Source of the DNA: Membranipora membranacea
Taxonomy: Eukaryota > Bryozoa > Gymnolaemata > Cheilostomatida > Membraniporidae
Assembly: GCA_914767715.1 (NCBI GenBank)
Contig: OU612068.1
Location: 2,354,001 to 2,418,000, forward strand
DNA: 64,000 bases
Reading direction: 5' to 3'
Shown here piece after piece: positions 1 through 13,500 of this stretch. Every line of letters starts with the position of its first letter. The stretch's first letter is position 1. The translations under genes were made by a program, and so were the position numbers. The notes under the pieces are model-generated. The model saw nothing but the letters and a program-made list of their open reading frames with translations. It was not told where the DNA came from and did no database searches.

Positions 1-1573
1 GAACACATCCACATGTAATATTACTGCTGCTGTTACCTATTACACGGAATAATAAAGAAACTATACTGAATAAACCTCCGCTTGATCTAGCCTGTACTTA
101 CATGTAGAATCGCTACCAAGCAGTTAGACTTTACACCTTTGAAGACTTCTTGCTGTCACGGATAAATAGTGTTCTGTGGATTATTTGCTACTCTCATCTG
201 GATTACTGAGCTCTTATCATCACTTCAGTCTGTCTCGTCAGTCATCGTGTACTCATCTCTTGTGCAAGTCTCGTGTGATATCGCATCAAGTTGATCACAT
301 TACTGTCACCTCTGGAAAATTATAAATAGAGTGACAATTTTTGGATTTGTTGAATACGGACAATCGATAGAAGAAATTGAGCAGTAATTTTTGATACAAC
401 GATATCAAAGTCAAGACAAGTGGTATATGTACGATTAGTGGACATTGACTCATTACACTAAAATCTTCCACTTGTTGAAGTTGTCCCATCGATAAAATTG
501 AGGAGACTTTTGTCGGCATTTAACACGACTACCATTAAAATAAGAATCCACTACAATATTATAAAAAATAAGGGCTCCTCCCCATGCTCCCTCCTTATTT
601 TTTTAATCTGGCCTCACCGGAATTTTAACTTGGGCTGAGATCAAACACTCCCACCGCTCAGCCACGCTGGGCCCCTTAAGCATGCAAAGCTCAGTGCGAA
701 ATAATCCAGGCGGTTAAATTTAATGATGTAGTTGGTGTAAGTAGCAATAAATAGTTACCAAAACAAGTTAAATCACCAAGTAGTAAAAGAGATGATATGT
801 AAATAAAATCTGTCTACACCGGGATTTGAACTCAGTCGGGCCTCTCGCGCAACAAACATGTTAAAATTGTGGTATAATTATATATAATTGTACATTGTAT
901 ATAATTTTATATAATAAATAATTGTATATATTATATAATTGTATATAGTATGTATGTATGTATGTATGTATTATGTATGTATGTATTATATAATTGTATG
1001 TAATATATAATTGTATGTAATGTATATTTGTATACTTGTATGTAATATATAATTGTGTATAATATATAATTGTATGTCATGTATGTAATATTAAAAAAAA
1101 AATCCGTCGTCGGGATTCGAACCAGGCCTCTCGCCTCTTTGCTTGTTTTTTGGTCACAACCGGGAACTTAATGAGGTAGTGGGTAAAATTAATCCACCAA
1201 GTAGTAAAATAGAAGTTATGAAAATATCAGCCCTCACCAGGATTTGAACTTGGGCTTCCTGTGCCGCCCAGAGATCCACTATACTTTCACCTAAAATTGA
1301 GAATAATTGAGAAAATTGAGAATCCTGCCAGAGTAGACAACTCTACTATCTTAAAATTGAAAAAATATATCCCTTCAATACATTTTCTCAATTTTTATTT
1401 GTTCTCAATTCTCAAAATTTCCAATAAAACATGAGTTGTAAATTATTATAAAACTTTTCAAGTTGAATTGTTACTGAAAACTACATAAATCTCTCACTAT
1501 CTTCCGAATTACATTCCTGCTCAACTATTATGAAGCAAACCGAGTGGTTTTGACAGGAAAGTAGAGACTCAAA
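1..1573. other. Intergenic, repeat-rich: tRNA-like SINE fragments
   Basis: No gene is recognised here. Four short stretches resemble the reverse complement of a tRNA T-arm (B box, GGTTCGAATCC-like): about 608-672, 812-850, 1103-1142 and 1230-1290. The clearest is GGGATTCGAACC at about 1112. They look like degraded minus-strand tRNA-derived SINE heads, because they sit next to simple sequence and have no intact cloverleaf. The stretch from 1300 to 1573 is AT-rich with no signal I can name. Confidence 0.45.
880..1085. repeat. AT-rich microsatellite (TGTA/ATAATTGTAT)
   Basis: The stretch consists of imperfect ATAATTGTAT-type repeats with runs of TGTATGTA (clearest at about 948-990). It is simple sequence with no coding potential. 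Confidence 0.8.
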
Positions 1574-2734
1574 GTGTACAAACAAGGTTCAGTCTTGTCA
1601 CCAATTTTCTTTTCTATTTTTATTCGTGACATGGTATCCCCGGAACCAAATCAAATGCCACTGCAGTATGCAGACGATGCAACTATGCTATTTAATGCCC
1701 ACAACAGTCAAACTCTCTGCGCAAATATAAATGACACAATTACTATAATTCATCAATGGTTATTGAAATGGCGACTGAAACTAAACTGTTCTAAAACATC
1801 TCTTATTTTTTTCAATCCTGAGGGCAATGAAACTCCTATTAAAATCTCAGACAATATCATTTCCCCATGCACCGAAACTAAAGTATTAGGTAGTACTATT
1901 GACAATAAACTTAAATTTTCTACACACAAAGCCCATGCACAATACTCAATGCAACGAAAATGGAATATGTTGCTGCCTTTTATAAACTCTTTAACACCCA
2001 AAACCCTAAGAACAATATACAACTCTGTCATCAAACCCTCAGGATTCTATTGCTCTCATCTATGGGACTCTGACATTCAATTAAACACATACAATTTTCT
2101 AAAAGGAATCACAGGCACTCCCCATAAACCACCAGAAGAATTTTTACATGTTGCCACTCAAATACTACCAACTAGACTCGATCATATCAAAGCACGTTTA
2201 AACCTTTTCAAAAGGATGTTCACCATAAATCAGATACCTTGGCATCACACAAACAGCACACTTTTTAAAAATTTTCTTGCCGATGTGTGCCGGTTACTAG
2301 GCACCCGTTCTCTCAAGCACGAGGATGTCAATGCGAAGGACTTTTCCAAAACTCTGATAAATAAACATGTAAAACAACTTTGGCTTTCCTCATGGGAAAG
2401 ATTTTTTAAAACACATGATTATGGAGTATTATTTACCTCTGATTGTGAACCAAACCTCATTTTTAAAAATCCCCTGCCACTCGATCAAAATAAAAAACTC
2501 GTCGGATCCCTATGTGCTCTTCTCTCAGGCCATAGTAGACTCCAAGCACATATGTTCCTTTTAAAGCTAACCCATACACCCCTATGCCTTTGCTGGCAAG
2601 AGGACGAAACATCAGAGCATTTTCTCTTCGACTGCCACATTAACAACAACCCAAGAGAACAGCTCAATCCTCGCATAGGGGATTGGACAAATATAATAAA
2701 TTATATAAGCGTATGTCATCATGCTCCATAGGAA
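1574..2734 (+). mobile_element. Truncated non-LTR retrotransposon ORF2 (reverse transcriptase C-terminal part)
   Basis: One open frame of about 385 codons begins inside the reverse transcriptase domain. It starts with a QGSVLSP block (about 1586), which is the usual motif before the catalytic loop, followed by the catalytic YADD box at about 1669. Next come the thumb-like motif (KVLGSTIDNKL) and a long C-terminal region. A CLCWQEDETSEHFLFDC block near 2586-2636 resembles the Cys/His segment that ends many LINE ORF2 proteins. The endonuclease and N-terminal RT motifs are missing, as expected for a 5'-truncated LINE copy. The frame is intact to a TAG stop, so the insertion may be fairly young or it may belong to a longer element whose 5' part has decayed. 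The clade (Jockey/CR1-like or another) cannot be fixed by eye. Confidence 0.85.
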
Positions 2735-5700
2735 GGTCTTATTGTCAATAACATCTCAATAATATATGCATCCATCATCACTAAAATAACCTCAAAGAAA
2801 ATAATTTCTTTCCCTTTTATCACATAACAATTAAATAAAACTTGTGAAATTTTAGCATGCCTGCAAATAGAGGCTTTACTATTCATGATATCTATCATGA
2901 AAAGTTATTTTTATCAGAATTATTATTATATATTATTATAAGCAAGCACTGGACAAATTCCTTATACTCTTTTTATGATGAAACAAAATAAGCTTAGCTG
3001 TATGTTTTACTTATATGAGTGGGTTGAAGACTGGATAGGTACAGCCTGTATAAAAACATCTGGCCTGATGAGAAGAAGACTGGTTAGTTTTGAACCAAAG
3101 AAAGATGATGATGTGAGTATTTTTTTACTACTAGTCAATAATAATGTCATAAATAAGTCAAGTTGAGTACACTTACTCTTAGCAAGGAGTTAAAGGGATG
3201 GATAGCTGCTTAGGTGGTAGCCTGTCTTGAAAAGCTTTGTCAATCTTTAACAAGCTTGTCAAGACAGGTTACTTAGGTGGGTAGTACTAGTAGCTTAGTT
3301 TTTATCTCCAATAATTGATTGATTGATTCCTTGCTGGTGGGCTGAGTTACCTCAGTTAGCCCTGTCTTTGGAACTGAGGGACAGTAAAGGATTAGGGCGA
3401 AGTGATGGCAACATGTTGACTAGCGTAGTTAGTGCTCATTCTCATTGAAAGAGCTCCTGATCCAGCGATCAGTTGAGTATTTACGTAATCGTTGTCTTGC
3501 TCAGATTTACATTGTATGATCTTGTAGGTACACAATCTATATTTCTGGATGTACTTTTTGGGACAAGGCTGCCAGCAGTTAAGTTGAAGACCCGATTGCT
3601 ATTCAGAGGAAGACATGGTTCAATGCAGAAATGACTGATCTAGAGAAGATAGCACCTTCCGCTAAGCGTAAGTAGCCTTAGGCTTATCAGATGTATAATA
3701 TGCATTACCAGTGTTTTTGTCAGTTGAATTGGTAACAGGAAGCCCTATGTCTTGTGACGTGTCTAGCGAGCCTACATGGCCACAGATTGGCTTGAGATTA
3801 TAACACCCTAACCTTAGTTGTTACAAGCCTCATCTAATACAGGTAATTGGAATATCATCTTGCCGATCGTGAGACAATGACATAATCAATATTATATGCA
3901 AATTATCGCTTATTGGCGACAAGGTGGATGCACGCAATTATTATTCTCTTCTATGCTCCATCTTTCTGATTAAGTCTTTTCCGCTGACACTCATGACATA
4001 GTAATATTTGACCATTTCAACCTCATGTGTAAACGCGGCTTAATATTTTGGGCAGAGAGGTCATGGATTTATTTAGCGTTGTACAAACAAAAGGACAATA
4101 TACTGAATAATTAACTGGTGTATGCTTTCTGTTTATATCTAGTTTCCTTGATGATGCAAAGAACGATAGGATCACTTAGGTGGTGAAGAATTTGACGTCT
4201 ACTCTGTTACATGACCTGTTAACATCCATCAACTCTTTGCAAATGGTATGTTGTTTTCTTAAAGCAAAGTAGGCCCAAAGTTTATTAGTGTTTGATTTGA
4301 GGAACTACATCATACCTTAGAAGAGTAGAAGAAGTGCGCCTTTCCGCACAAAGGCTACTTGATTAAGCTCAAATTAGCTAGAATTGAGTACTAGCTAACA
4401 TTAACTCATCTAGCTAAATTTAATTTAAGAAAATATTTACTCCTCTACGGTACTAGTCAATGCTAGATGTTTAGACACTTTGAATAGTTTTCATTCTAAC
4501 GTGGCACCATTCTCCCTGGTGGCACTGAGGCGACTGTCACATCAGCTGATTCAATTCATTTGTGCAATCACAACGTAAAATCGCAAAGCTCATGCAAAAA
4601 CTACCAAACCTGACAAGATCACATCTGATCAGACAAAAGATAATTTTGCCGATGCAATACATTGGAAAAAAACATCTTTTGTTCGATCAGATGCTTTCAC
4701 ATTGCCCTCATTGCATAATATAAACATTCTCCTCTTGCAGGTGTATTGAGAGTCTTGCTGTACAGATCCAGACTGCCACGCTGTCATATCTTATACGTTG
4801 ACTGCACGCTGCCAACTCATCACCTGCTGCAAAGAACACTTCAACAAATCTTGTCCGCATTCGTACGGCCATACGAGCTGAGCTGCAGTCTCAACCATCT
4901 TAATATTAGCCTCAAGTTCTGCATTCAGCGTGCAATGAGGTATTGTAAGGTCAACATGACGTCGACATACATATTATTTAAATACCTACTAAGGATTATC
5001 CTATGACTGTCTTCTGACCTGTACACAGTGCTGTGCTTGATATATTCTCGTGTTTTTTTTACTTGACTTGACTTTTAGTAGCAACTTTTCAGGCTGAAAA
5101 AAGGATTAATTTTTTTGTTGAGGACATTGGGGTCAACATCGAGGTGCTATAGTTTTAATTTTGAGAAATCATCTGCTTAAATTTGTATCTTATTAAATAC
5201 AATATAACCTATCTTACAAGCTTTGTACCCATACCTTTCGCAAAATAAAACTCTTTGCTTGAATTGGCACCGTTTCTGTTATATCGCTGATCAAGTCGCA
5301 GCATAGATAACTAAATGGACATTGCTAGCTAACACACAGGATAACTCTATATGAAATGATGAACAAACAGTGTTGCGGGCCGTAGCTAACCTTTATTGGC
5401 GACTATCTAGTCATTAACAACCTGGTCAAATAGTTCACTGCTAAGAATTTCTTTGCCAGCCATCAAAAGTCAATTGTTTAGATGACTCATAAGGCAATTA
5501 ATCCTCATCTGCAAATTGAAAAAGCGTTTCTATTGCTCATTGTATACCTCTCTCTATGCGCAAGGTTATGTTTTATGTCCATAAAAAAAACTATAAAATA
5601 TCCCAGAAGTTGTCATGACACGTAAAATGAGAAGACAACTTCTTCTTATTTTTTTCCTTTGCCCCCTCCCTTTTTTCTCTTTTCTCCTCCCTCTTTCCCC

Positions 5701-6206
5701 CCTCTCACCGAGAAGTTTATCCCCGAGCCCTGCTGCAATCGACCATGCTAATCACTCAGCCACCCCTTCCCACTTAGGCTCTTAGATTTAACTTGAAAAT
5801 AAATGGGTAAAGTGTAATTTTGTTTGATTTTTCTTTTTTTTAAACTATAATGGCACATATTAGGCAAAAAATGTATAAAAAATGTTACATGCACATGCGC
5901 AACTGGATTTACTACACATATGTGGTTGAAGACAGGGCTTAGATACAGCCATTTCTTCTATTTTCCAAAATAACCTTTTTTGAAAAAAGTGTTATGAGGC
6001 ACTGGATATGGGTTTCTATTATTTTATATACACATGCGTTTATCATAAACACAAAACTGAAGTTTTGTGAAAAATTTCAGTCTAAATACTGTTTTCACAT
6101 ATTTTTGTCAGGTTGTAGTGTATTTTCGTCAAAATTTTGACTAGTTTATGAGTATGCTAATTAAAATTACCAAGTGGCACATCATTTCTTTTCATCATTA
6201 CTCGTG
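2735..6206. other. Intergenic, no recognised gene
   Basis: The stretch contains the hairpin annotated at 3213-3275 and a pyrimidine-rich tract at about 5640-5705. A degenerate tRNA-like segment lies near 5705-5770. A short open stretch at about 4746-5006 uses no ATG near its start and shows no recognisable domain, so I do not call it a gene. Confidence 0.5.
3213..3275. repeat. Short inverted repeat (CCTGTCTTG...CAAGACAGG)
   Basis: The arms at about 3221-3240 and 3250-3269 are complementary around a short loop (CCTGTCTTGAAAAGCTTTGT against ACAAGCTTGTCAAGACAGG). The same left arm, GCCTGTCTTAACAAGCTTGTTAA, appears just outside the foldback at 10.85 kb. This suggests a small mobile family. Confidence 0.6.
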
Positions 6207-6700
6207 AGCTCACTGGGCTGGTGAGGGCAATAAGGTAATTGCATTTGTCCACCTTGGCCAACAATTGACACAGCTCACTCTCTTTATAGCACTGTCAACA
6301 CTGATTTTTTAGCTATCAGGTACGTGATTTGAATGTCATTTCTTTTCAAACCAGATCATACATTTAACTGGATTTTTGTTATGGCTGCATGATATGAGGG
6401 TGTTCTTAATGGAATAACTGCATGTATTGCTAAAAGAACTTGCTATGTCTTTTTATATGCACGATAGTGACAATAGGTTTTGGCTTGTTGCTGAAACTCA
6501 ATGGCGCACTATGACATTATGTCATGGCGTAACGTTGCTAAATTTTGGGCGGGTATAGTTGTAGACTTCTTTGAGCATGAATATTGAAAAACCCCAAAAA
6601 GAATTTTGGCGAAGCATGACCTTAATGTATTAGATCCTGTAAATTGGTCTTTGAAAGTTTCATCAACAAAACTTCTCGTCATAATTTTCAAGCCTGTTTC
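6207..6700. repeat. Dispersed ~0.5-kb repeat, copy 1
   Basis: This segment matches 19735-20215 in the same orientation over almost its whole length, with scattered substitutions and small indels. Shared blocks include CCAACAATTGACACAGCT, GTTATGGCTGCATGATATG, GGTTTTGGCTTGTTGCTGAA and CATAATTTTCAAGCCTGT. It has no long open frame, so it is probably a non-autonomous transposable element of unknown class. Confidence 0.75.
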
Positions 6701-7061
6701 ATAGATCCAGAGCTAAAATATCCCAGCATGCACTTTCCTGTAGTTTTCTGATAGGACAACCCACGCTATTTATGTGCTAGGGCCTATAATCTTCTTTCAT
6801 TGATATCCATTCATTGATCAACTTATTCGATGTCAGATTTCAGCTCCTTGACCATTGTATCTACAGAAAATGTACTGATGATCAATTTAAATAAATGCTG
6901 GTAATGTGTGCACAAGCTTTGCCCCCCCCCCCCCTCCCACCAAACATCAACTTCCATATCATATGAGACCGATTTTTTTATCATATACCTGTATAGGCAG
7001 ATACACATTTTGTACATATGAAATGTCAGATTCCTAGTTACAGTTCAATCCTCTATATCAT

Positions 7062-7153
7062 CTAATTTATCAATGCCGTTATAAACTGTTGTCCTAATTG
7101 GATTGTCATGATATTGAGCTCATCATGACTTCACTTACAGGGATATCATGAGA
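7062..7153. repeat. Short dispersed repeat, inverted relative to 20487-20583
   Basis: The segment contains CGTTATAAACTGTTGTCC and ACAGGGATATCATGAGATTT. Both occur as reverse complements in the same order at 20487-20583. It lies 3' of dispersed-repeat copy 1, just as its inverted partner lies 3' of copy 2. Confidence 0.6.
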
Positions 7154-7554
7154 TTTGACCATTATATATCCCTGTCATGTTTTCCATAAGCACCAACTGT
7201 ATGAACAAAATATCATCTAATTTGCAAACAAGATTATATTGTTTATTATTACATTATAATTTGTTTTAATATTATTTATGTTGTTAGTGAAACTGTGTCT
7301 TGGTATGTTAAGCTTTAAAAATGGTATATCGTGTGTGTTGTGTGGATGTAAACATCCAGGAAACAAGAACAAAGGCTTGAAAAATATGACAAAAAGATTT
7401 TTGTAAAAATTTCTCAATAACAAATTTCAGGAGATGATAAATTCAGCTATACAATAAAAAGAGCGAAAATTTATGCTGGAAGTTCGGATACGCTTGTATC
7501 TTGTGCTACATTTGTAGAGATACAATAATCATCCATTACAACATGTTATCAGAA

Positions 7555-10500
7555 TCAGATATTCATATAATCTGTCCAGATCTTGGAGTAGTTCGTCAGC
7601 TGCATTTCACTGGGAACTATCGCTCCAAACTGTGTCGGCTGAAAATCCTGAAGACGATAGCTGAAAAGGAGTGAAAAGAATTTGACTGTAGAGATGCCAT
7701 GCTATGAGTTTCACGGAGATTGAAAATATTTACATAATAGTTCGATTTTAACCTTATGAAAGATTACATTGAGTCATAATATGATAATATGATGAACTTT
7801 ATTTCCTATTCAGTGCCCCTTTCGGGGCAAATGAGAATATGGTTACATAAGATTGATGATACATGATGCATCATGCATCATGTATCATCAATCTTATGTA
7901 ACCATAATATTCTCATTTGCCCCGAAAGGGGCACTGAATAGGAAATAAAGTTCATCATATTATCATATTATGACTCAATGTAATCTTTCATAAGAATCCT
8001 AACCACTACGCCACCCTGCCTGCCATGTATTCTTGTAACACCTGTTAATATTGAGAGACAAGTGAACTTACGAGTCTCCGACACTAGGCTCTGATAAAGG
8101 CACTGTCTGGGCGTAGGCCTGGTCATATCGACGATCTTCTCCCAATCCGTGCATAGCATAGAAATTAGACTGGTCTACACCAGGAGGGAAGTAGTCCAGT
8201 GGGATGAATGCTTCTCCCTGCCAAGTTGTCCCATTATTCAATATTACTGCCGTGTAATCCAGAGGCAATGACTCCTAAATCCACAAGAGTATTACTATTG
8301 ATGTTTAGCAGAACAATCAAATAAGTTAGATGTAGTTATAAACATAGCATATTCATACATGATATCACATATGGTATTTATTTAGAATCCAACTGGAAAC
8401 AGGCAAAATTTATTTCTTGATGTGATAAAATAATTATTACTGCAGCTTTGTCTGAATGTTGCAGATTCCATTTCTGATATGCAGGTGATCTCTCTTCAAT
8501 ACTTTTACCTTAGCCTACCCTACTTAATATAATATATTTATGCCTAACCATAATCATCCTGAATATAATGATGTTTTTTTTACCATATATCCATTCACCC
8601 CTATTTGTATTTGCTCTAAAAGAAGAATCGTATAATATTGAGAAGCACATAGAATATCATATTGGTAGGAAATTTGCAGGTTTGTAAAAGGAAGACGGGA
8701 TAAGAGACATAACACACCACCCATGATCACTCTTGACAATAGTAATTACCTTAGTGATATTATTCTTATATCCTTGATAGAGCATCACCGAATAATGTCC
8801 ATATCTGTAGATTACAATTATTACATTTATTATTTGGTCAGGAGTAACATTCGCCTAGTCCCATGCCATTACATGAAAATGTCAGTTTGGCTCAGGACAG
8901 TCAAGTCAAGGTAACCAGTATCGAAACTCTTCCACTTAAATATACTTAATTATAGTGAATAAACAGGAAAGTAAGTAAAGTGATTTCATTATTGTAACAT
9001 GCAACTATCAAAAATGAGTCAAACATTTTGCCTGTCCTAAACAGAAGACAAGTTGAGTGTATTCATGCAGCAAATAGGCACTACATTTCTAAACGTCAAT
9101 TAACAGAATGCTTACGGTCCAAGCTCCACCCGGAGATAGGTCTCATCTGCTGAGTTAAGGGTAAACAACTCTACTACTTCATAGTTGTACAGATCTTCTA
9201 AGGGTCCTAAGATAAATAATGCATTAGAAATCGAGCGGAATACTATATATTTTCTGGATACTGTTACATTTCATACCACTGCAGTAATTAATATGCAGCT
9301 TAGACAGTAAATAACTCCATAATTAAAATATAACATGTTGGTTAAAATGTTGGTTAAAATCGCAAGATTCCTTCACTCACCACATCCCGGAGGATGGGTG
9401 GTGAGATAGGGGGTGCCTGAAGGGGAGGCAATATCTGTGCCAATTGCCTTTCAGTTGCTAGGCAGGTCGGAGCACACCTGGACTGCAGTTGGACTCGAAC
9501 CCACAACCTTCAACAGTTGCGTGTTGAAGTCCAGCGCTGTAACCAACTGAGCTACCTCCTAACAGCCACGTATCTGTGACAGCCATCACCTATCACTATC
9601 AGGTTGTCATAAAGAAGCATCTGGCTGTCACTGGGAATGCCATAATGATAATACTTTCCTATTTCACTTCCAGTGGCAGAAATAATTGCATTCAAATAAA
9701 CATTAATAACAATAAACAATGATTAACTAATGGACTGTATCCTGGTGTGTGTGATTCTGCTTTGCCGTTTCTGTTGGGTGCGAACTAAATTAATCGCTTT
9801 ACTATTGCCTGCTTTTTATAATTTTTAATGGATATCACATAATATCCTATTTTCATATCCTTTTTGTTTGCTATATAAAGAGATGTTTTTTAACTTGTTT
9901 AATTGGTTTTAACTGAGAGAGTAAATACATTTTAGTTATGCACACATACGCATAAGAATATTGTCTTATCTTCACCATTCGGTGATTAGCCGTCACATAT
10001 CAACATTTTTTTTTATTCTGCCTTCTGATAAGGTACATAGTTATAGAGTTAGATCAGAGTCTTGATAATTATAATTGTTATAAAGTCTGTGAGCCGATCC
10101 CACCCAATAAACAAAAAAATTTGAATAGTAGTATTTTGCACAATTTCTGATAATTCTAATATAAATACTGATCGTAAAATAGCCGATAAATTCACTGAGA
10201 TTAATTTTACTCTCACCAGGAGGAGAAGAAGGCGCAGGGTCATCAAATAACAAGCCACTGGCGATGATCTTGACCATATTTTCGTTGTCAAGTTGATGAA
10301 CCCGAAGTTTCATCGGCGGAGGTAGGATTTGAGTCGGGCCACCTTTCCATAATTTTCTGGCTTTGTACTCTCTAAATGTCCTGTGAAAAAAAAGATTGTA
10401 TGTGATATCGAAAATAGCTGGAAGCAGATGCTCTTAGGAAAAGCCTGGATTTAGGCCTGATTTATGAATTACAATGACTTTGGTGGTCATTTATCGGGTT

Positions 10501-13500
10501 TATAACTACAAAGATCTCCGCTTGAGGGATATACAATCTATTTGATTTTGATATAAGGATTTGAAGAGATCGAAGAAGGTCAATATCATTTAACAGAATT
10601 TACCTCATCTTGTTAGTCCAGACCTCAGAATACTCAGTGAGTTGCTCGCTCTTAGGAACAATGGAATCAAAGTCTATTATTTCCATATCTTGCAGGCGGT
10701 GGCTGGAAACCAAACAGACATGTTCATACATAGACTATACTTTAAAGTTAGCTAGCATTATAATTCATGATGTGCACTCTAAGGTAATTAGCCAAATCTA
10801 GATCTGATTATCGTGATCAGCCGTAGCCTGTCTTAACAAGCTTGTTAATGCTCGGTTCACATTGTCCCAGATGACACTAGGATGCTATCCCAGATGCTTA
10901 TCCCAGTCACATTATAACATTCATGTGAACCAGAAAATGACCCAATTGTGTCATTTTCTGGTTCACATTGACTGGGATGGCTATCTGGGATGGCTATCTG
11001 GGATGGCTATCTGGGATGAATGTTATAATGTGACTGGGATAAGCATCTGGGATGGCATCCTAGTGTCATCTGGGACAATGTGAACCAAGCATAAGACAGG
11101 CTAGATCAGCTGCTGGGTAAAGCAGAGCGGAGTAGTCTTCTTGTTTTTTGAGACAGGCTCCATTCCATTGTAACAAAGCTTGTCCGGACGTGATGAATTG
11201 AAATGAAATTGATATGAAATGAACTGCAATATTTAACTCTAAATATCAGCATTAATCCTATGGTCTACGGTGACTTGCATGATCAAGAAGTCACTTCCAA
11301 CATCCTGTTAAAGTTCTAGTGAGAAAAAGTCGTTAAAAGCCTTAAAAGGGACGCTTTTGAATAGACAACGGTACAATGTTCTGTATTGGTTCAGTGAGCA
11401 CTCACAACGATGCCCTGGTTAAGAGAGGAGTTTTCTGGGGGTACACCTGCTCAAATTGTCTGTCTGTCATGTTGTGCGTGTACATAGCATTAAACCTATC
11501 TACACCAGGAGGGAAGTAGTTAAGAGGTACAAATGCTTCTCCTCGCCATGTTGTCCTGTCATCTGATACTACAGCCGTGAAGTTCAAAGGCAGCATCGCC
11601 TTAAATACAAACAGCCAAACTGTGATTACAACAATGCAGTAATCTTGTTCATCAGATCAAGTTTGAATTATGGGCTCTAGCTAGATCAAGTTTGATCCAT
11701 TTTTCCCTCATCGGAATTGCTCCCCCCCCCCTCTACTGACGTGTCAGTAGAGGGGGGCAATTCCAATGAGGGAAAAATGGATCAAACTTGATCTAGGCTC
11801 TAGCCATTCAGAATATTTGTAGTTATTATCCATGTTGTGCAAACTAGTGTCACCCCCTTGGTTTGATATCAGATTAAACATTACCCAATGGTTTTACCAT
11901 TGAAGTCTCAGTTTGCTACTCAAATAGGTGGTGTAGATAAGCTGGATAGACAGATAGTGTAATATTTTGTTTACCTCAATTCTGTTTTGCCTCCCCTGTA
12001 ATAGAGCAACAAGATGATTTCCACACCTGCAATAAAAGGGTAAGAAAAATACCAAAACTCAGTGCATTTGCCTTTCCCTAGTTAATTTTCTCAAAGAAAA
12101 TAAAGACTACAGATTATAAATGTTTAATCGCCGGTCGGTATAGACTCCATGATTTTTCCTGTCAATATGTAATGTTATGTCTGCTAGTATTCATGAGGTA
12201 TGACTAGTGATTATACCCTACCACGCTCCCACATTCAGAATGTGTGCGATAGCAAAACAGTTGTGTTCCAACCATGATGACCGTTGGCTCGAAGCGTTAA
12301 ATACATTTTCTATCTACATAACTTATATACAAAAAACCATATTAATTGTCGAATAAAATTTAAGTGTTCTTACGGGTTTAAAGCCAGTTTCAGATAATTT
12401 TCATCACTTGAGACGAGGAAAAATAACTCCACAACTTCGTACAGCCATATGTTGTCCGTGGGTCCTGTATGGTACAGTATAGTGATATGTCATTGTCACA
12501 TGTCATGTGATTATGTATCTTTCACACAGGCGCTGATAGGAGATACTCCACAATCAAGTGTCACTTTACTTAGTATCCCAACACTTGTTTCAATTTTGCA
12601 GTATAAAATTTTATCTAAATGAGAACTTCAGTACCAACAGGAAATATCTAGACAACGCATTTCATAGGTTTGTATGGCATTTGCCCAGCTCTTTACAAAT
12701 TACCCGCCTTTGTTTTGACATGGCTAGACAAGCTGTCATCAAACGAGTCTATGAACATTTTCCTTGCTAAGATACAATGGAGTACGTTTAAAACTATGTA
12801 CATATCAGCATACTCACAATGGTAGATATTGTGTCCCCTGACAGCTGGGAGTCTCACTAACCTGGAGGTGCTGGAGGTGGTGGATCATTATAGAATTTAC
12901 CGCACACAGTGACCTTCACATAACCATCCTCACCTAGAGGCTCCATGTACACTCTGAAGGGGTCGTGTGTGGTCACTTTGTCTCCATTCCACATTGATCC
13001 TATGCTCCACTGTTTACCTGTCAACGGCAAAGAAAGTAAAGATTGATAATCAGCCTGATATTCAAGCTTTGCCTGACGCCTTCTGGTTAACTTCTGGGTG
13101 TCCAGAAGACGGCACTACACCTGTCCTGACTTGGAGATTACCTGCCTGAAGAGCAAACAGCAGGGCATCATTTAAGCGTTCGATTTAACTCCTTGATTTG
13201 ATTCATTCATAAAAGCATGTAATTGTAACAAGAAGTGAAAGTGGATTTCTCAATTTTGGCACTACTGCAGTATTGTTGACACATTTCATTTCTTGAGACT
13301 GATTGCACGACAAGTTAATCTAAATGATAGTCTTAATTTGACTGATGCTTTTCAGGACTTTTCTTGGTCCCTATCTTTGACACTGAAGATGTTAGTTTTA
13401 TAAATGACTGCTTACCAACAATATAGTGAAAAAAGGCTAATTTGTTCAGACCCATACAGATATGGTTCGCTCAGTTGAATTTCGGATTTTAGATAGCTAG

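Noticed and set aside
4746-5006. 86-codon open frame
   Set aside because: It starts at a non-ATG codon, other frames give equally plausible peptides broken by stops, and no family is recognised.
9489-9563. Possible tRNA gene on the minus strand
   Set aside because: The A and B boxes are present, but the arms pair poorly and a SINE tail shared with other loci follows directly.
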